Source of the DNA: Comamonadaceae bacterium
GTDB lineage: Bacteria; Pseudomonadota; Gammaproteobacteria; Burkholderiales; Burkholderiaceae_C
DNA: 47,262 nucleotides
Assembly: GCA_947476285.1 (NCBI GenBank)
Contig: CANJPU010000042.1
Location: 1-47,262, forward strand
Direction of reading: 5' to 3'
The notes beneath the pieces are model-generated. The model did no database searches and had not been told where the DNA came from. It saw nothing but the letters and a program-made list of their open reading frames with translations. The position numbers were made by a program, and so were the translations under genes. Shown piece by piece: positions 15,752 through 24,286 of the stretch (position 1 is its first letter; every line of letters begins with the position of its first letter).

Positions 15752-16708
15752 ATGCACCGCCTCCACCAACTCGCCACCGCAACCGCACTCACCGTCTTTT
15801 CACTGGCTGGCGCACACGCACAAGCGGTGACCAAGTTTGTCACTGGCAGCTCACCCGGTGGTGGCCTCGATACGCTGGCGCGCGCCGTCGCCGAGCCGAT
15901 GGCCATCTCGATGAAGCGCACGATCATCGTGGAGAGCAAGCCCGGTGCCGCATACAACATTGCGGCGGACTACGTCGCCAAGGCACAGGCCGATGGCAAC
16001 ACAGTGCTGCTGACATTCAACGTGCACCCGATCGCCGGTGCGCTGAACCCGGCCCTGCCCTACGACCCGGTAAAAGACTTTCGCTCGGTCGGCATGATCG
16101 CCACGACACCCTACACGGTGGTCGCCAACCCGAAGATGCCCGGCTCGAACCTGAAGGAAATGATCGCGCTGGCCAAGACGCAAGGCCGCTCGCCCACCTT
16201 CGCATCGGTCGGCCTGGGCACACCGCAACACCTGATGCTCGAACGCCTGAAGGCGCAGACGGGCGTGGACATCCGCATGGTTCACTACAAGAGCGCAGCC
16301 GCAGCGATGACGGACGTGATTGCCGGCCACGTGGACTTCTCTTTGCTTACCCCCGGCCTGAGCGAGCCGCAAGTCAAGGCCGGCAAAATCAAGGTGCTCG
16401 CCGTGACGAGCGCGGCCCGCCTCCCCCAATTCCCCGACGCACCCACGGCAACGGAAGCTGGCTATCAGGGGTTCGTCACAGACGGCTGGTACGCGATGAT
16501 GCTGCCCGCCAAGACGCCGCCTGAAATCGTGAAGGCGTACAACGCGGCCCTGAATCAGGCCCTCACCTCGCCGGCCGTGCGCGACCGCATACTCGCCCTG
16601 GGCGCGACGCCCGCACCCGGCACGCCTGAAGTACTTGACAAGACCATCCGCGATGACGAGATCATGTGGCGCACGGTGATCAAGCAGCAAAATATCAAGC
16701 CGGAATAA
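15752..16708 (+). CDS. Bug/TctC-type periplasmic receptor
   Basis: A 318-residue exported receptor: signal peptide MHRLHQLATATALTVFSLAGAHA, then 'KFVTGSSPGGGLDTLARAVA', 'TIIVESKPGAAYNIAADYVA', 'LPYDPVKDFRSVGMIATTPY', 'VHYKSAAAAMTDVIAGHVDF' and a C-terminal 'IMWRTVIKQQNIKPE'. It converges on a CaiB-type CoA-transferase gene with only 18 bases between stop codons. The spatial pairing of Bug receptors with CoA-transferases recurs in this window and suggests that the ligand is an acid destined for CoA activation (inference). Confidence 0.9.
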   Translation: MHRLHQLATATALTVFSLAGAHAQAVTKFVTGSSPGGGLDTLARAVAEPMAISMKRTIIVESKPGAAYNIAADYVAKAQADGNTVLLTFNVHPIAGALNPALPYDPVKDFRSVGMIATTPYTVVANPKMPGSNLKEMIALAKTQGRSPTFASVGLGTPQHLMLERLKAQTGVDIRMVHYKSAAAAMTDVIAGHVDFSLLTPGLSEPQVKAGKIKVLAVTSAARLPQFPDAPTATEAGYQGFVTDGWYAMMLPAKTPPEIVKAYNAALNQALTSPAVRDRILALGATPAPGTPEVLDKTIRDDEIMWRTVIKQQNIKPE

Positions 16709-16726
16709 GGCCGTAATAAGGCCGGC

Positions 16727-18013
16727 TCACACAGGCTCGTCGTCCTCGCCCTCTTCCTTCGCATGGACGTCTACTGAAGCAGGCATTCGGCTGCCGGTGA
16801 CCCCCGCTGCCATCAGCCGCGCAACATCCGCGTCGCTGTACCCAAGTTCCTTGAGCACCTCTGCGCTGTGCTGCCCGAGCACAGGCGGCGGCCGGTATTG
16901 AGTAGGGGGCGTGCCGTGCCACTCGCTGGGCACCGCAGTCTCGACCATCTTGCCAATTGTCGGCACATCTTCTTCGCGAAAAAAACCGATGTCCTCCAGG
17001 TGGCCGTCTTCCATCAGCGACTCAAACGTGTGCACCGGAAACACCGGCACATCAGCGTTCTTGAGCAACTCGCGCCACTCGGCCGTTGTCTTTTCGGCCA
17101 GGTGCTTCTCGACAAAAGCGTTGAGTTCGTCTGCATGCATGGTGCGGGTCGTGATGGTCTTGATGCGCGGGTCCTTTTCGTACATCTCGGGCATGCCCAG
17201 AATGTCGAGGAAGGCCTTCCAGTGATGGTCTTGATAGATCACACAGCAGACGTACGCATCCTTGGTACGGAAGGGCCTGCGCAGCGGCGACAGGATGCGC
17301 GGATAGCCGAACTCGCCCTGCGGGGGAGAAAACTTGTGCCCGTACAAATGATCGCCCAGCACGTAGGGCACCATCGTTTCAAACATCGGCACGTCCACCC
17401 GCTGGCCTCGCCCGGTGCGCTCGCGTGAGTAAAGGGCCGAAGCGATCACGCCGAAGGCGTAGAGACCAACCGAGCGGTCCATCAGGTTCAAAGGCAGGAA
17501 GCGCGGGCTGCCATCGACGCTCGCAGCCATCGCGCTGGGGATGGCAGTCGCGGCCTGTATCAGGTCGTCGAACGCAGGCGAAGGCGCATAACGGCCGCGC
17601 TGCGAAAAGCCGAACATGCCCACATACACCAGCCGAGGATTGATGGCGCTTAACGCCTCGTAGGTCAGCCCCAGTCTGGCCATCGCCGCTGGGCGCACGT
17701 TGTAGGTGAGCACGTCGGCCTTGGCCACAAGCTTGATCAGGATTTCCAGACCCTCTGTCTTCTTGAGGTCCAGCACCAGGCTGCGCTTGTTGCGGTTCAG
17801 GCCCAGGTAGATCGGCCCCATCTTCTCATCGCCCATCGGGCCGATCTTGCGCGTGGCGTCACCGGTGGGCGGCTCGATCTTCACGACATCCGCACCGAGG
17901 TCGGCCAGTAGCTGGGTGGCAGAAGGCCCCATGAGGACTGCCGTGATGTCGACGATGCGCACGCCGGCCATTGGGCCGGTCGCTGCGGGTTGAGAGTTGT
18001 CTGTGGTGGTCAT
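16727..18013 (-). CDS. CaiB/BaiF (class III) CoA-transferase
   Basis: A 428-residue CoA-transferase of normal length. It has 'GVRIVDITAVLMGPSATQLL' at the start, 'GADVVKIEPPTGD', 'LGLNRNKRSLVLDLK' and the predicted catalytic Asp179 in 'LNLMDRSVGLYAFG'. A short acidic tail (EEGEDDEPV) ends the protein. It transfers CoA from a donor thioester to a carboxylic acid. It follows the acetyl-CoA-hydrolase-family gene on the same strand after 31 bases, forming a two-gene operon with two unrelated CoA-transferase types. Confidence 0.92.
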   Translation of the reverse strand: MTTTDNSQPAATGPMAGVRIVDITAVLMGPSATQLLADLGADVVKIEPPTGDATRKIGPMGDEKMGPIYLGLNRNKRSLVLDLKKTEGLEILIKLVAKADVLTYNVRPAAMARLGLTYEALSAINPRLVYVGMFGFSQRGRYAPSPAFDDLIQAATAIPSAMAASVDGSPRFLPLNLMDRSVGLYAFGVIASALYSRERTGRGQRVDVPMFETMVPYVLGDHLYGHKFSPPQGEFGYPRILSPLRRPFRTKDAYVCCVIYQDHHWKAFLDILGMPEMYEKDPRIKTITTRTMHADELNAFVEKHLAEKTTAEWRELLKNADVPVFPVHTFESLMEDGHLEDIGFFREEDVPTIGKMVETAVPSEWHGTPPTQYRPPPVLGQHSAEVLKELGYSDADVARLMAAGVTGSRMPASVDVHAKEEGEDDEPV

Positions 18014-18044
18014 TTGTAGTTGCTCGGGGAGCCCGCCTGCTCTG

Positions 18045-19298
18045 CTACTTCATTGCGCGGCGCAGCTCGGCCCGATGATCAGGGTGCGCGATGGAGATCA
18101 AAGCCTCGCGGCGTTCGCGGTCCGACTTGTCGTAGAGCTGCACGGCCCCGTATTCGGTGACCACCGTGTGCAGCGCGTGACGCGGCAGCGTCACTGGCGT
18201 TCCGGCAGCCAGCATGGGCACGATGCGCGAGTGGCCGCCGCGTGTGGTGGACGGCAGCGCGACGATGCTGCGCCCACCTTCCGAAAGCCATGAACCTTCG
18301 ATGAAGTCGATGCTGCCGCCGATGCCGCTGATCTGCTTGCCCCCAAGCACCTCGGAGTTGCACTGGCCCAGCAGGTCGATCTCCAGGCAGGAATTCACCG
18401 AATACAGGGCACGCACGCGGCTGAGCTCCACAGGGTTTTGCATGCGCGTGGAAGGAACCATGTGCACCAGCGGATTGCGCGCGACGAAGTCGAAGCTGCG
18501 CTGCGTGCCCATGGATTCAACAGCGACGATGCTCGGTCCGCCAGGTGTGATCGGTCGCAAGCCACCGCTGCGTGCCAGGTCCACCGCCTCGTCCGTCACC
18601 AACGAATAGAGACTGACTTCGCGCCCCCGCCTTTGCAGCCCGGTCAGCGTGGCCGACGGAATACCGCCCACGCCGACTTGCAAGACCGCACCGTCGGGCA
18701 CGAGTTCAGCCACCATGTCGCCAACACGCGCGAGCACCGGGTCTTCCACAGTGGGTTGGTCGAAAGGCAGCAGCGCACGTGACACGGGCAACGCAATGTC
18801 AACGTCCGACGCAGCGACGCGCGAATCGCCGAAGCTCCACGGCATGCGCTCGTTCACTTCCGCGATGACTGTGCGCGCGTATCGGATCGCGCTGGGGTGG
18901 TAACCGGGGCTCACGCCCAGGCTGTAGAAGTCACCCTCCTGCGGCGAGAGCTGGATGAGCGCAACGTCTGGCTTCAAGTCGCGCAGAAAGCGGTCCACGC
19001 GCGCCCACGAGATGGGCAAAAATTCCACATGCGCTCCGGCGATGCCTTTCATGAAAGCGTGCGGCATGTGCCAAGTGATATAGCGCAGACGCTCGTCGTA
19101 GGGTGGCGCCATGAACGCATAGCTCGACGGGCCACACAGCATGCCAGAGTAAAGCGTCACGCCCCGTAGCCGCTCTGAGTCCTCCATCAGGCCTTGCAGC
19201 AGCGCCGAGGGAACCCCGGAGCAGCCGGCGACAACGACTTTGTCGCCGGGCTGGATCGCGGCAACGGCGGCGCGGGCGGAATCAACTTGGCGGGTCAT
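18045..19298 (-). CDS. Acetyl-CoA hydrolase/transferase-family protein with altered active-site motif
   Basis: A 417-residue class I CoA-transferase-like protein of the 4-hydroxybutyrate/acetate CoA-transferase group. Family blocks include 'KVVVAGCSGVPSALLQGLME', 'VGVGGIPSATLTGL', 'VNSCLEIDLLGQCNSEVLGG' and 'GIGGSIDFIEGSWLSEGG'. The catalytic Glu lies in a conserved 'HTEMxSDG' segment in characterised members. Aligned without gaps from the 'GIP' motif, that Glu is Ser232 here (LYSLVTDEAVDL). Either another residue serves or the protein has lost the thioester-forming step. It is divergent from the ABC importer operon at 19639 and cotranscribed with a normal CaiB-type enzyme. Confidence 0.85.
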   Translation of the reverse strand: MTRQVDSARAAVAAIQPGDKVVVAGCSGVPSALLQGLMEDSERLRGVTLYSGMLCGPSSYAFMAPPYDERLRYITWHMPHAFMKGIAGAHVEFLPISWARVDRFLRDLKPDVALIQLSPQEGDFYSLGVSPGYHPSAIRYARTVIAEVNERMPWSFGDSRVAASDVDIALPVSRALLPFDQPTVEDPVLARVGDMVAELVPDGAVLQVGVGGIPSATLTGLQRRGREVSLYSLVTDEAVDLARSGGLRPITPGGPSIVAVESMGTQRSFDFVARNPLVHMVPSTRMQNPVELSRVRALYSVNSCLEIDLLGQCNSEVLGGKQISGIGGSIDFIEGSWLSEGGRSIVALPSTTRGGHSRIVPMLAAGTPVTLPRHALHTVVTEYGAVQLYDKSDRERREALISIAHPDHRAELRRAMK

Positions 19299-19487
19299 GC
19301 GATTGAGGCTTTCCTAGTTCACGACACTCGCGTCCAATTCGAACGCAACCCCTATCCGTTCGGGCTGGGCGGGATTCGTAGGTGTCATGAATTTGAAAAA
19401 CATCAATAGGCTGCTTCGAGCGCAGCGCGGTGAGCTGGGGTTGATCGCTTGGTTGCAACATGATCGGGTCCCCACTGCGATCTGTCA

Positions 19488-19519
19488 ACGCGCCGTTCTT
19501 TGACACGCGCCGTTCTTTG
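19488..19519. repeat. Direct repeat, 15 bp at 17-bp spacing
   Basis: ACGCGCCGTTCTTTG occurs twice, starting at 19488 and 19505, so the copies sit 17 bp apart, separated by two bases (AC). The arrangement looks like a tandem binding site in the divergent promoter region or a local duplication. No regulator can be assigned. Confidence 0.5.
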
Positions 19520-19576
19520 CCCCTGCGGGTTTCCCCCGACATGATATTTCGGCGCTTGAGGCACATTCGTGTTGCG

Positions 19577-19599
19577 ACTGACGCACCAGTCAGTTGACA
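19577..19599 (+). promoter_or_regulatory. Inverted repeat next to a TTGACA box (candidate TetR operator)
   Basis: ACTGAC-GCACCA-GTCAGT (19577-19594) is a perfect 6-bp inverted repeat with a 6-base spacer, of a type often seen for TetR-family operators. TTGACA at 19594-19599 begins on its last base and may be a -35 box, though no strong -10 follows at the right distance from the ATG at 19639. The TetR gene at 25519 in this operon is the obvious candidate regulator (inference). Confidence 0.4.
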
Positions 19600-19638
19600 C
19601 CGCCTCGTACCGGCATTTTCAAATTCTGCGGAGAACAC

Positions 19639-20697
19639 ATGAAACCCATTCACTGGTTCCGCCACGCGTGCCTGATCGCCGCCGCCGTGATGCTGCCTCT
19701 GGCGGCCCACGCGCAAGCCGGCAGGCCGCCCTCGCCCCTGGTGATCGCCACGCCGGGTGGGCAGCTCAACACCGTGCTTCGCGAGATCGCGCAGCCTTTC
19801 GAAAGGGAAAACAACGTCAAGATCGAATGGGTGAGCGGCGCCGCCTCCACCGAAATCGTGGCGAAGATCGCGGCTTCCAAGGCCAACCCCGACTACGACG
19901 TCGCATTCCTCGACGACTTGAGCCTGCGCTCGGGCAGCGACCTGGGCCTGTGGGCGAAGGTCGACGAGCAGATCGTCACCAACCACCGCTTCCTGCTGCC
20001 CAGCGCAGTGCAGGCGACCCGAGACGGCGTGGGCTACGGCCTCTTCTACGGAATCATGTTCTACAACCCCACCGAGTTCAAGAAAAGCGGCTGGGCAGCT
20101 CCTACCAGTTGGTCTGATCTGCTGCGCCCCGAGTTCTGTGGCAAGGCGAACTTTTTCCATCCGAACATCTCGTACGGCGTGCACGCGCTCATCATGCTGG
20201 GCGGCGGCGTCGCGAAAATCGACGACGGCATCGAGAAGCTGGTGGCCAAGCGCAACTGTTTCCCCGTGCTGGAAACTTCGATCGCGAAGTTCGAGGAGAA
20301 ACTGCAGCTCGGTAGCTACATAGTGGGCAACATCCCCAACGTACGCGCCGTCACGCTGATTCAAAAGGGCGTGCCAATCCAGATCGTCGTGCCCAAGGAA
20401 GGCACCCTCATCGGTGCTGCCACCGTGTCCGCGGTGCTAAACCCCAAGCAGCCCGAGCGCATGGCCATGGCTCAGCGCTTCATGAACTTCATCATCTCGC
20501 CGCCCGCTCAGCAAACGCTGATGAAAACGATGTACTTCTCGCCGACCAATTCGCAGGTGGCGATGTCCGAAGAAATGATCAAGGTCGGCATGGTCAGCAC
20601 CGAAGGGCTCAAGACCATGCCCGCCGTGCAGCCCGAACTCATCGTGAAGAACCGGCAGACCTGGGCGCGCAACGTCGACCGCGCGATGGCGCGTTGA
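19639..20697 (+). CDS. Periplasmic binding protein of an ABC importer (PotD/iron-type fold)
   Basis: A 352-residue exported solute-binding protein. The signal peptide is MKPIHWFRHACLIAAAVMLP...AHA. The mature part has 'VIATPGGQLNTVLREIAQPF', 'NPDYDVAFLDDLSLRSGSDL', 'SWSDLLRPEF' and 'MNFIISPPAQQTL', as in the PotD/AfuA-like bacterial extracellular binding families. The ATG at 19639 follows a GGAGA site; the frame is open for 45 more bases upstream without one. It is the first gene of the nine-gene operon. Ligand unknown; the downstream CoA-ligase and dehydrogenase favour an organic acid over polyamine or iron (inference). Confidence 0.9.
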   Translation: MKPIHWFRHACLIAAAVMLPLAAHAQAGRPPSPLVIATPGGQLNTVLREIAQPFERENNVKIEWVSGAASTEIVAKIAASKANPDYDVAFLDDLSLRSGSDLGLWAKVDEQIVTNHRFLLPSAVQATRDGVGYGLFYGIMFYNPTEFKKSGWAAPTSWSDLLRPEFCGKANFFHPNISYGVHALIMLGGGVAKIDDGIEKLVAKRNCFPVLETSIAKFEEKLQLGSYIVGNIPNVRAVTLIQKGVPIQIVVPKEGTLIGAATVSAVLNPKQPERMAMAQRFMNFIISPPAQQTLMKTMYFSPTNSQVAMSEEMIKVGMVSTEGLKTMPAVQPELIVKNRQTWARNVDRAMAR

Positions 20698-20726
20698 ACG
20701 CCCACTCATCGCCGGAGAACCGCTGA

Positions 20727-21815
20727 ATGGCGCAGGGCAGCAAGGACGAACGCTTCCTGGACCTGGTAGATGTCACCATTGCCTTCGGCCGGGCGACAGT
20801 GGTCGACCAACTCAAGCTCGCCATTGGGCGAGGCGAGTTCGTCTCCATCCTGGGTCCCTCGGGCTGCGGCAAGACCACGCTGCTGCGTTCGATTGCTGGC
20901 TTCATTGAGTCGCGCGGCGAAATCCACCTGGACGGCATTCGAATCGACGCACTGCCCAGCAACCGCCGCGGCGCGGCGATGGTGTTCCAGAACTACGCGC
21001 TCTTTCCGCACCTGAGTGTCTTTGAAAACATCGGCTTCGGGCTGCGCCACCACAAGGTGCCAAAGCCCGAGATCGAAACCCGTGTGCGCGACATGCTCGC
21101 CACCGTGCAGCTACAAGGCTTTGAGAAGCGCTATCCGCGCGAGCTCTCCGGGGGTCAGCAGCAGCGCGTGGCTCTTGCGCGCGCTGTTGTGCTAAACCCC
21201 AAGCTGCTGCTCCTGGACGAACCCCTGAGCAACCTCGATGCGAAACTGCGCAAGGAACTGCGCAAGGACTTTCTGCGCATTCACGAGGCAGCCGGCATCA
21301 CCTCGCTCTTTGTCACGCATGATCTGGAAGAGGCGTTCAGCATCTCCGACCGCATCGCGGTGATGAACCGCGGCCGCATCGAGCAGTTCGACACGCCCGC
21401 AGAAATATTCAACCGCCCCCAGACTGGCTTCGTCGCCGATTTCGTCGGGCACTCGAACATCATCGCAGGCAAAGTGCTTCACGATGAGCAGGGCGCCTTC
21501 CTGTGGCTCAACCCGAAGATGGCTGTTCGTCTGCCCGAGCATTTGCAGGGCGAAGACGCCGTGCGCATGGCCATCCCAGGCCACCTGTTAGAAATCTCCG
21601 ACCGCCCCGTGCCGCGCGGCAACTGCTTCACAGGCAGGCTGCGGCGGCTGAACTATCTCGGCCCTGCACTCCACTACGTCATCGACCTCGACGGCTTCGA
21701 GATCAGCGGCGAGATACCTGCCACCAGCGAGAACATCAAACTGTCGGCGGGCGAAAGCGTCTACGTGGGCTGGCATGCGTCGGACATGATCCCCTTGCCC
21801 AAGGCGGCGGCATGA
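20727..21815 (+). CDS. ABC importer ATPase (PotA type)
   Basis: A 362-residue ATP-binding subunit: Walker A GPSGCGKTT (43-51), Q loop 'MVFQNYALFPHLSVFEN', signature LSGGQQQR, Walker B 'LLLLDEP', H loop 'FVTHDLEEAFSISDR', and a C-terminal TOBE-type domain from about residue 240. It drives the two permeases that follow. The stop codon overlaps the next ATG (ATGA), so translation is coupled to the first permease. Confidence 0.93.
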   Translation: MAQGSKDERFLDLVDVTIAFGRATVVDQLKLAIGRGEFVSILGPSGCGKTTLLRSIAGFIESRGEIHLDGIRIDALPSNRRGAAMVFQNYALFPHLSVFENIGFGLRHHKVPKPEIETRVRDMLATVQLQGFEKRYPRELSGGQQQRVALARAVVLNPKLLLLDEPLSNLDAKLRKELRKDFLRIHEAAGITSLFVTHDLEEAFSISDRIAVMNRGRIEQFDTPAEIFNRPQTGFVADFVGHSNIIAGKVLHDEQGAFLWLNPKMAVRLPEHLQGEDAVRMAIPGHLLEISDRPVPRGNCFTGRLRRLNYLGPALHYVIDLDGFEISGEIPATSENIKLSAGESVYVGWHASDMIPLPKAAA

Positions 21816-22663
21816 AGACTTCCCCGGCTGCCCTCCAACTACTGTTCAGCTTCCCGGCGCTGTTCTTCATCGCAGCTTTCTTCATCGCGCCAGTGGGCTT
21901 CCTGGTGCTGGGCAGCTTCTTCCAGAAGGACCCGGCGGGTGGTGTGCGTTTCACGCTCGACGTGTACCGCACGGTGTTGGGAGACAGCTACAACTATGAG
22001 CTGCTGCTGCGCACAGTGAAGCTGAGCACCATCGTCACACTCGCGTCGCTCATCATCGCGTTCCCAATTGCGCTCTACATGCGGCTGCTCTCCGCACGCT
22101 GGCAGACCGTGCTGACCTTCATCCTGATCTCGCCTTTGCTGACCAGCGTGGTCGTTCGCACGCTCGCCTGGGTCATCGTGCTCAGCCCACGCGGGCTGGT
22201 GAACAACGCGCTGACCTATCTGGGCCTTCCCAATGCGACCTTGCTCTACAACGAGCTGGGCGTGGTGATCGGCCTGACGCATGTGCTGCTGGGCTACATG
22301 GTGCTCGCGGTCATGGTGTCGGTGCAAAAGATTGATGAGAACCTGCTGCTCGCCGCAGGCAACCTGGGCGCAAGCCGCTTTGCCATCATGCGAGAGGTGG
22401 TGTTTCCGCTCAGCCTGCCAGGCGTTGTGGCCGGTTCGGTGCTGGTCTTCACCATGGCCGCCAGCGCCTATGCCACACCCGTCCTGCTCGGTGGCACCAA
22501 GACCAAGGTTGCAGCCACTGAGATCTACAACCTGGCGATCCAGTATGCCGACTGGAACTCCGCGGCGGTGCTCGCCATCGCGCTCTTTATCATGACGGCG
22601 CTGGTCGTGTTGGTCGGCACTGCCTTTATTGAGTCCGGCAAGCGCAAGGTGATTTTTCAATGA
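21812..22663 (+). CDS. ABC importer permease, PotB type
   Basis: A 283-residue inner-membrane permease with about six membrane segments and a single EAA loop ('AAGNLGASRFAIMREVVFPL'). The first segment is the hydrophobic 'LLFSFPALFFIAAFFIAPVG'. The true start is the ATG at 21812 overlapping the ATPase stop; the longer frame upstream is a shadow of the ATPase gene. It pairs with the PotC-type permease, which overlaps it by 4 bases. Confidence 0.92.
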   Translation: MKTSPAALQLLFSFPALFFIAAFFIAPVGFLVLGSFFQKDPAGGVRFTLDVYRTVLGDSYNYELLLRTVKLSTIVTLASLIIAFPIALYMRLLSARWQTVLTFILISPLLTSVVVRTLAWVIVLSPRGLVNNALTYLGLPNATLLYNELGVVIGLTHVLLGYMVLAVMVSVQKIDENLLLAAGNLGASRFAIMREVVFPLSLPGVVAGSVLVFTMAASAYATPVLLGGTKTKVAATEIYNLAIQYADWNSAAVLAIALFIMTALVVLVGTAFIESGKRKVIFQ

Positions 22664-23454
22664 ACGCCTCACGCTTGGAGAAGGCGGTGCTGGGCCTGTG
22701 GTGCGCCCTGGTTGTGTTGTTCGTGATTTTGCCGCTCTTGGCCGTGGTCGCGGTCTCGCTCACGCCGCGCGACTTCATCAGCTTGCCGGTGGACGACTTA
22801 TCGCTGCGCTGGTATCGGCGGATTGCCACCCGGTCCGAATTCATCCGGGCAGCGGGCAACAGCCTGATGCTCGCCTTCGCGGCCTCGATGTCCGCGCTGG
22901 TGCTTGGCACGCTCGCCGCCATCGCTGCCGTGCGCTACCGCACATCGTTCAGCGAAGCCGTGCGGCTGGCCATCACCTCACCGCTGTTCATCCCGATGAT
23001 CCTCACCGGACTGGCCATCCTCGTCTTCACAACGGCGCAGGGCCTGACCAGCCAGGGCGGCCGCCTCTTCATCGCGCACCTCACGCTCACGCTGCCCTAC
23101 GTGTTCCGCACGGTGATCGCCAGCCTCACCGCGTTCGATATGAATCAGGAGTACGCGGCGCGTAACTTGGGCGCCTCACCGCTGCAGGCCTTCATGGAAA
23201 TCACCCTGCCGCAAATCCGCCCCGGCCTCACCGCTGGGGCGGTCTTTGCTTTCATCGTGTCGTTCGACGACGTGTCGCTTTCCATCTTTCTCACAGGCAA
23301 CAAGTTCAACACCCTGCCTGTGGAACTGTTCGCCTACACAATGAACGACAGCGACCCGATGGCCGCCGCCATCGCCGTGCTGATGATGGGCGCGTCCATC
23401 ACGGCCATCCTCGTCATCCAGCGCGTGCTGGGCCTCAAGCGCCTTCTTGGCTGA
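22660..23454 (+). CDS. ABC importer permease, PotC type
   Basis: A 264-residue permease with six predicted membrane segments and an EAA loop 'AARNLGASPLQAFMEITLP'. It overlaps the first permease by ATGA. The segment 'AFIVSFDDVSLSIFLTG' is characteristic of the PotC subunit group. Together with the previous gene it forms a heterodimeric channel, whereas the sister operon at 9336 encodes both halves as one protein. Confidence 0.92.
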   Translation: MNASRLEKAVLGLWCALVVLFVILPLLAVVAVSLTPRDFISLPVDDLSLRWYRRIATRSEFIRAAGNSLMLAFAASMSALVLGTLAAIAAVRYRTSFSEAVRLAITSPLFIPMILTGLAILVFTTAQGLTSQGGRLFIAHLTLTLPYVFRTVIASLTAFDMNQEYAARNLGASPLQAFMEITLPQIRPGLTAGAVFAFIVSFDDVSLSIFLTGNKFNTLPVELFAYTMNDSDPMAAAIAVLMMGASITAILVIQRVLGLKRLLG

Positions 23455-23505
23455 GGGCCCGGGCACACCCGCATTTCACTCTCCAACCTAGAAAGAGCCG
23501 TTGCT

Positions 23506-24276
23506 ATGGAAACCGTTAGATTCGAACGTGAAGGGCCGCTCGCCTGGATCATCCTGGACAACCAGGCCAAGCTCAACGCAGTGAACGCAAAGATGGCGCA
23601 GCAGATCACCGAAGCGTTCCAGGAAATCGAGCGCAACCCCGACATACGCGTTGCCATCGTTGCTGGCGCGGGCGAGAAGGCCTTCTCCACCGGCGGCGAA
23701 ATGGGCTCCTACGTTTCGGGCGGCGTGCTCGGTGATGAAGGCAGCGGACAGCCCGCGGGCATCCCCAAGCCGGACGTGCTCACCAAGCCCATCATCGCCG
23801 CGATCCGTGGGTATTGCCTGGCCGGCGGGTTTGGGCTGGCCATCGGCTGCGACCTGCGCATCGCAAGCACCGACGCCAAGATGGGCCCCAGCGGCCTCAA
23901 GCGCGGCGTCGTGCCGGGTGCACAGCAGACCGAGCGCCTGGTGAAGCTGGTGCCCTTCGGCAAGGCACTTGAGATTTTGCTTTTGGCAAAGTACATCGGT
24001 GCCCAAGAGGCGCTGGACATCGGACTCGTGCAGCGCGTGGTGGAGCCAGACCAATTGATCGCCGCGGCGCGCGAGTGGGGGCAGACGATTGCCGCGTTCA
24101 GCCCGCGCGCTGTGCTGGACACCAAGAAGCTGGCTTACGAGTGCCTCACCATGGCTTGGAAAGAATCCTTCGAGCACGGCAAAGGTGTGATGCAGCGAAG
24201 CTTCCAGACCGAGGATGGCAAGGAAGGTTTCCGCGCCTTCCTTGAGAAGCGTGAGCCGCGCTTCACTGGCCGCTGA
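23506..24276 (+). CDS. Crotonase-fold protein without canonical catalytic glutamates
   Basis: A 256-residue enoyl-CoA-hydratase-family protein. The oxyanion-hole regions 'VAIVAGAGEKAFSTGGEM' and 'IAAIRGYCLAGGFGLAIGCDL' are intact. At the two catalytic Glu positions of mammalian hydratase it has Gly110 (GGFG) and Gly130 (GPSGLKR), exactly as in the crotonase at 6143. This shared motif suggests one subfamily with a non-hydratase reaction. It is flanked by the importer genes (51-base gap) and a CaiB-type CoA-transferase (10-base gap). It may be an isomerase, decarboxylase or thioesterase; which one cannot be read from sequence. Confidence 0.9.
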   Translation: METVRFEREGPLAWIILDNQAKLNAVNAKMAQQITEAFQEIERNPDIRVAIVAGAGEKAFSTGGEMGSYVSGGVLGDEGSGQPAGIPKPDVLTKPIIAAIRGYCLAGGFGLAIGCDLRIASTDAKMGPSGLKRGVVPGAQQTERLVKLVPFGKALEILLLAKYIGAQEALDIGLVQRVVEPDQLIAAAREWGQTIAAFSPRAVLDTKKLAYECLTMAWKESFEHGKGVMQRSFQTEDGKEGFRAFLEKREPRFTGR

Positions 24277-24286
24277 GGGTGAGCGC

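Larger units (their letters stand above)
19299..19638. other. 340-bp divergent intergenic region
   Basis: The stretch separates the minus-strand CoA-transferase pair from the nine-gene plus-strand importer operon. It contains no convincing gene; an open frame here is a shadow. It holds a 15-bp direct repeat at 19488-19519 and an inverted repeat at 19577-19594 that abuts a TTGACA hexamer. Both are listed separately. Confidence 0.6.

Noticed and set aside
16705..16726. Short tandem AATAAGGCCG repeat between the Bug and CaiB genes
   Set aside because: Two copies of ten bases in an 18-bp convergent gap; it looks like a small local duplication with no clear function.
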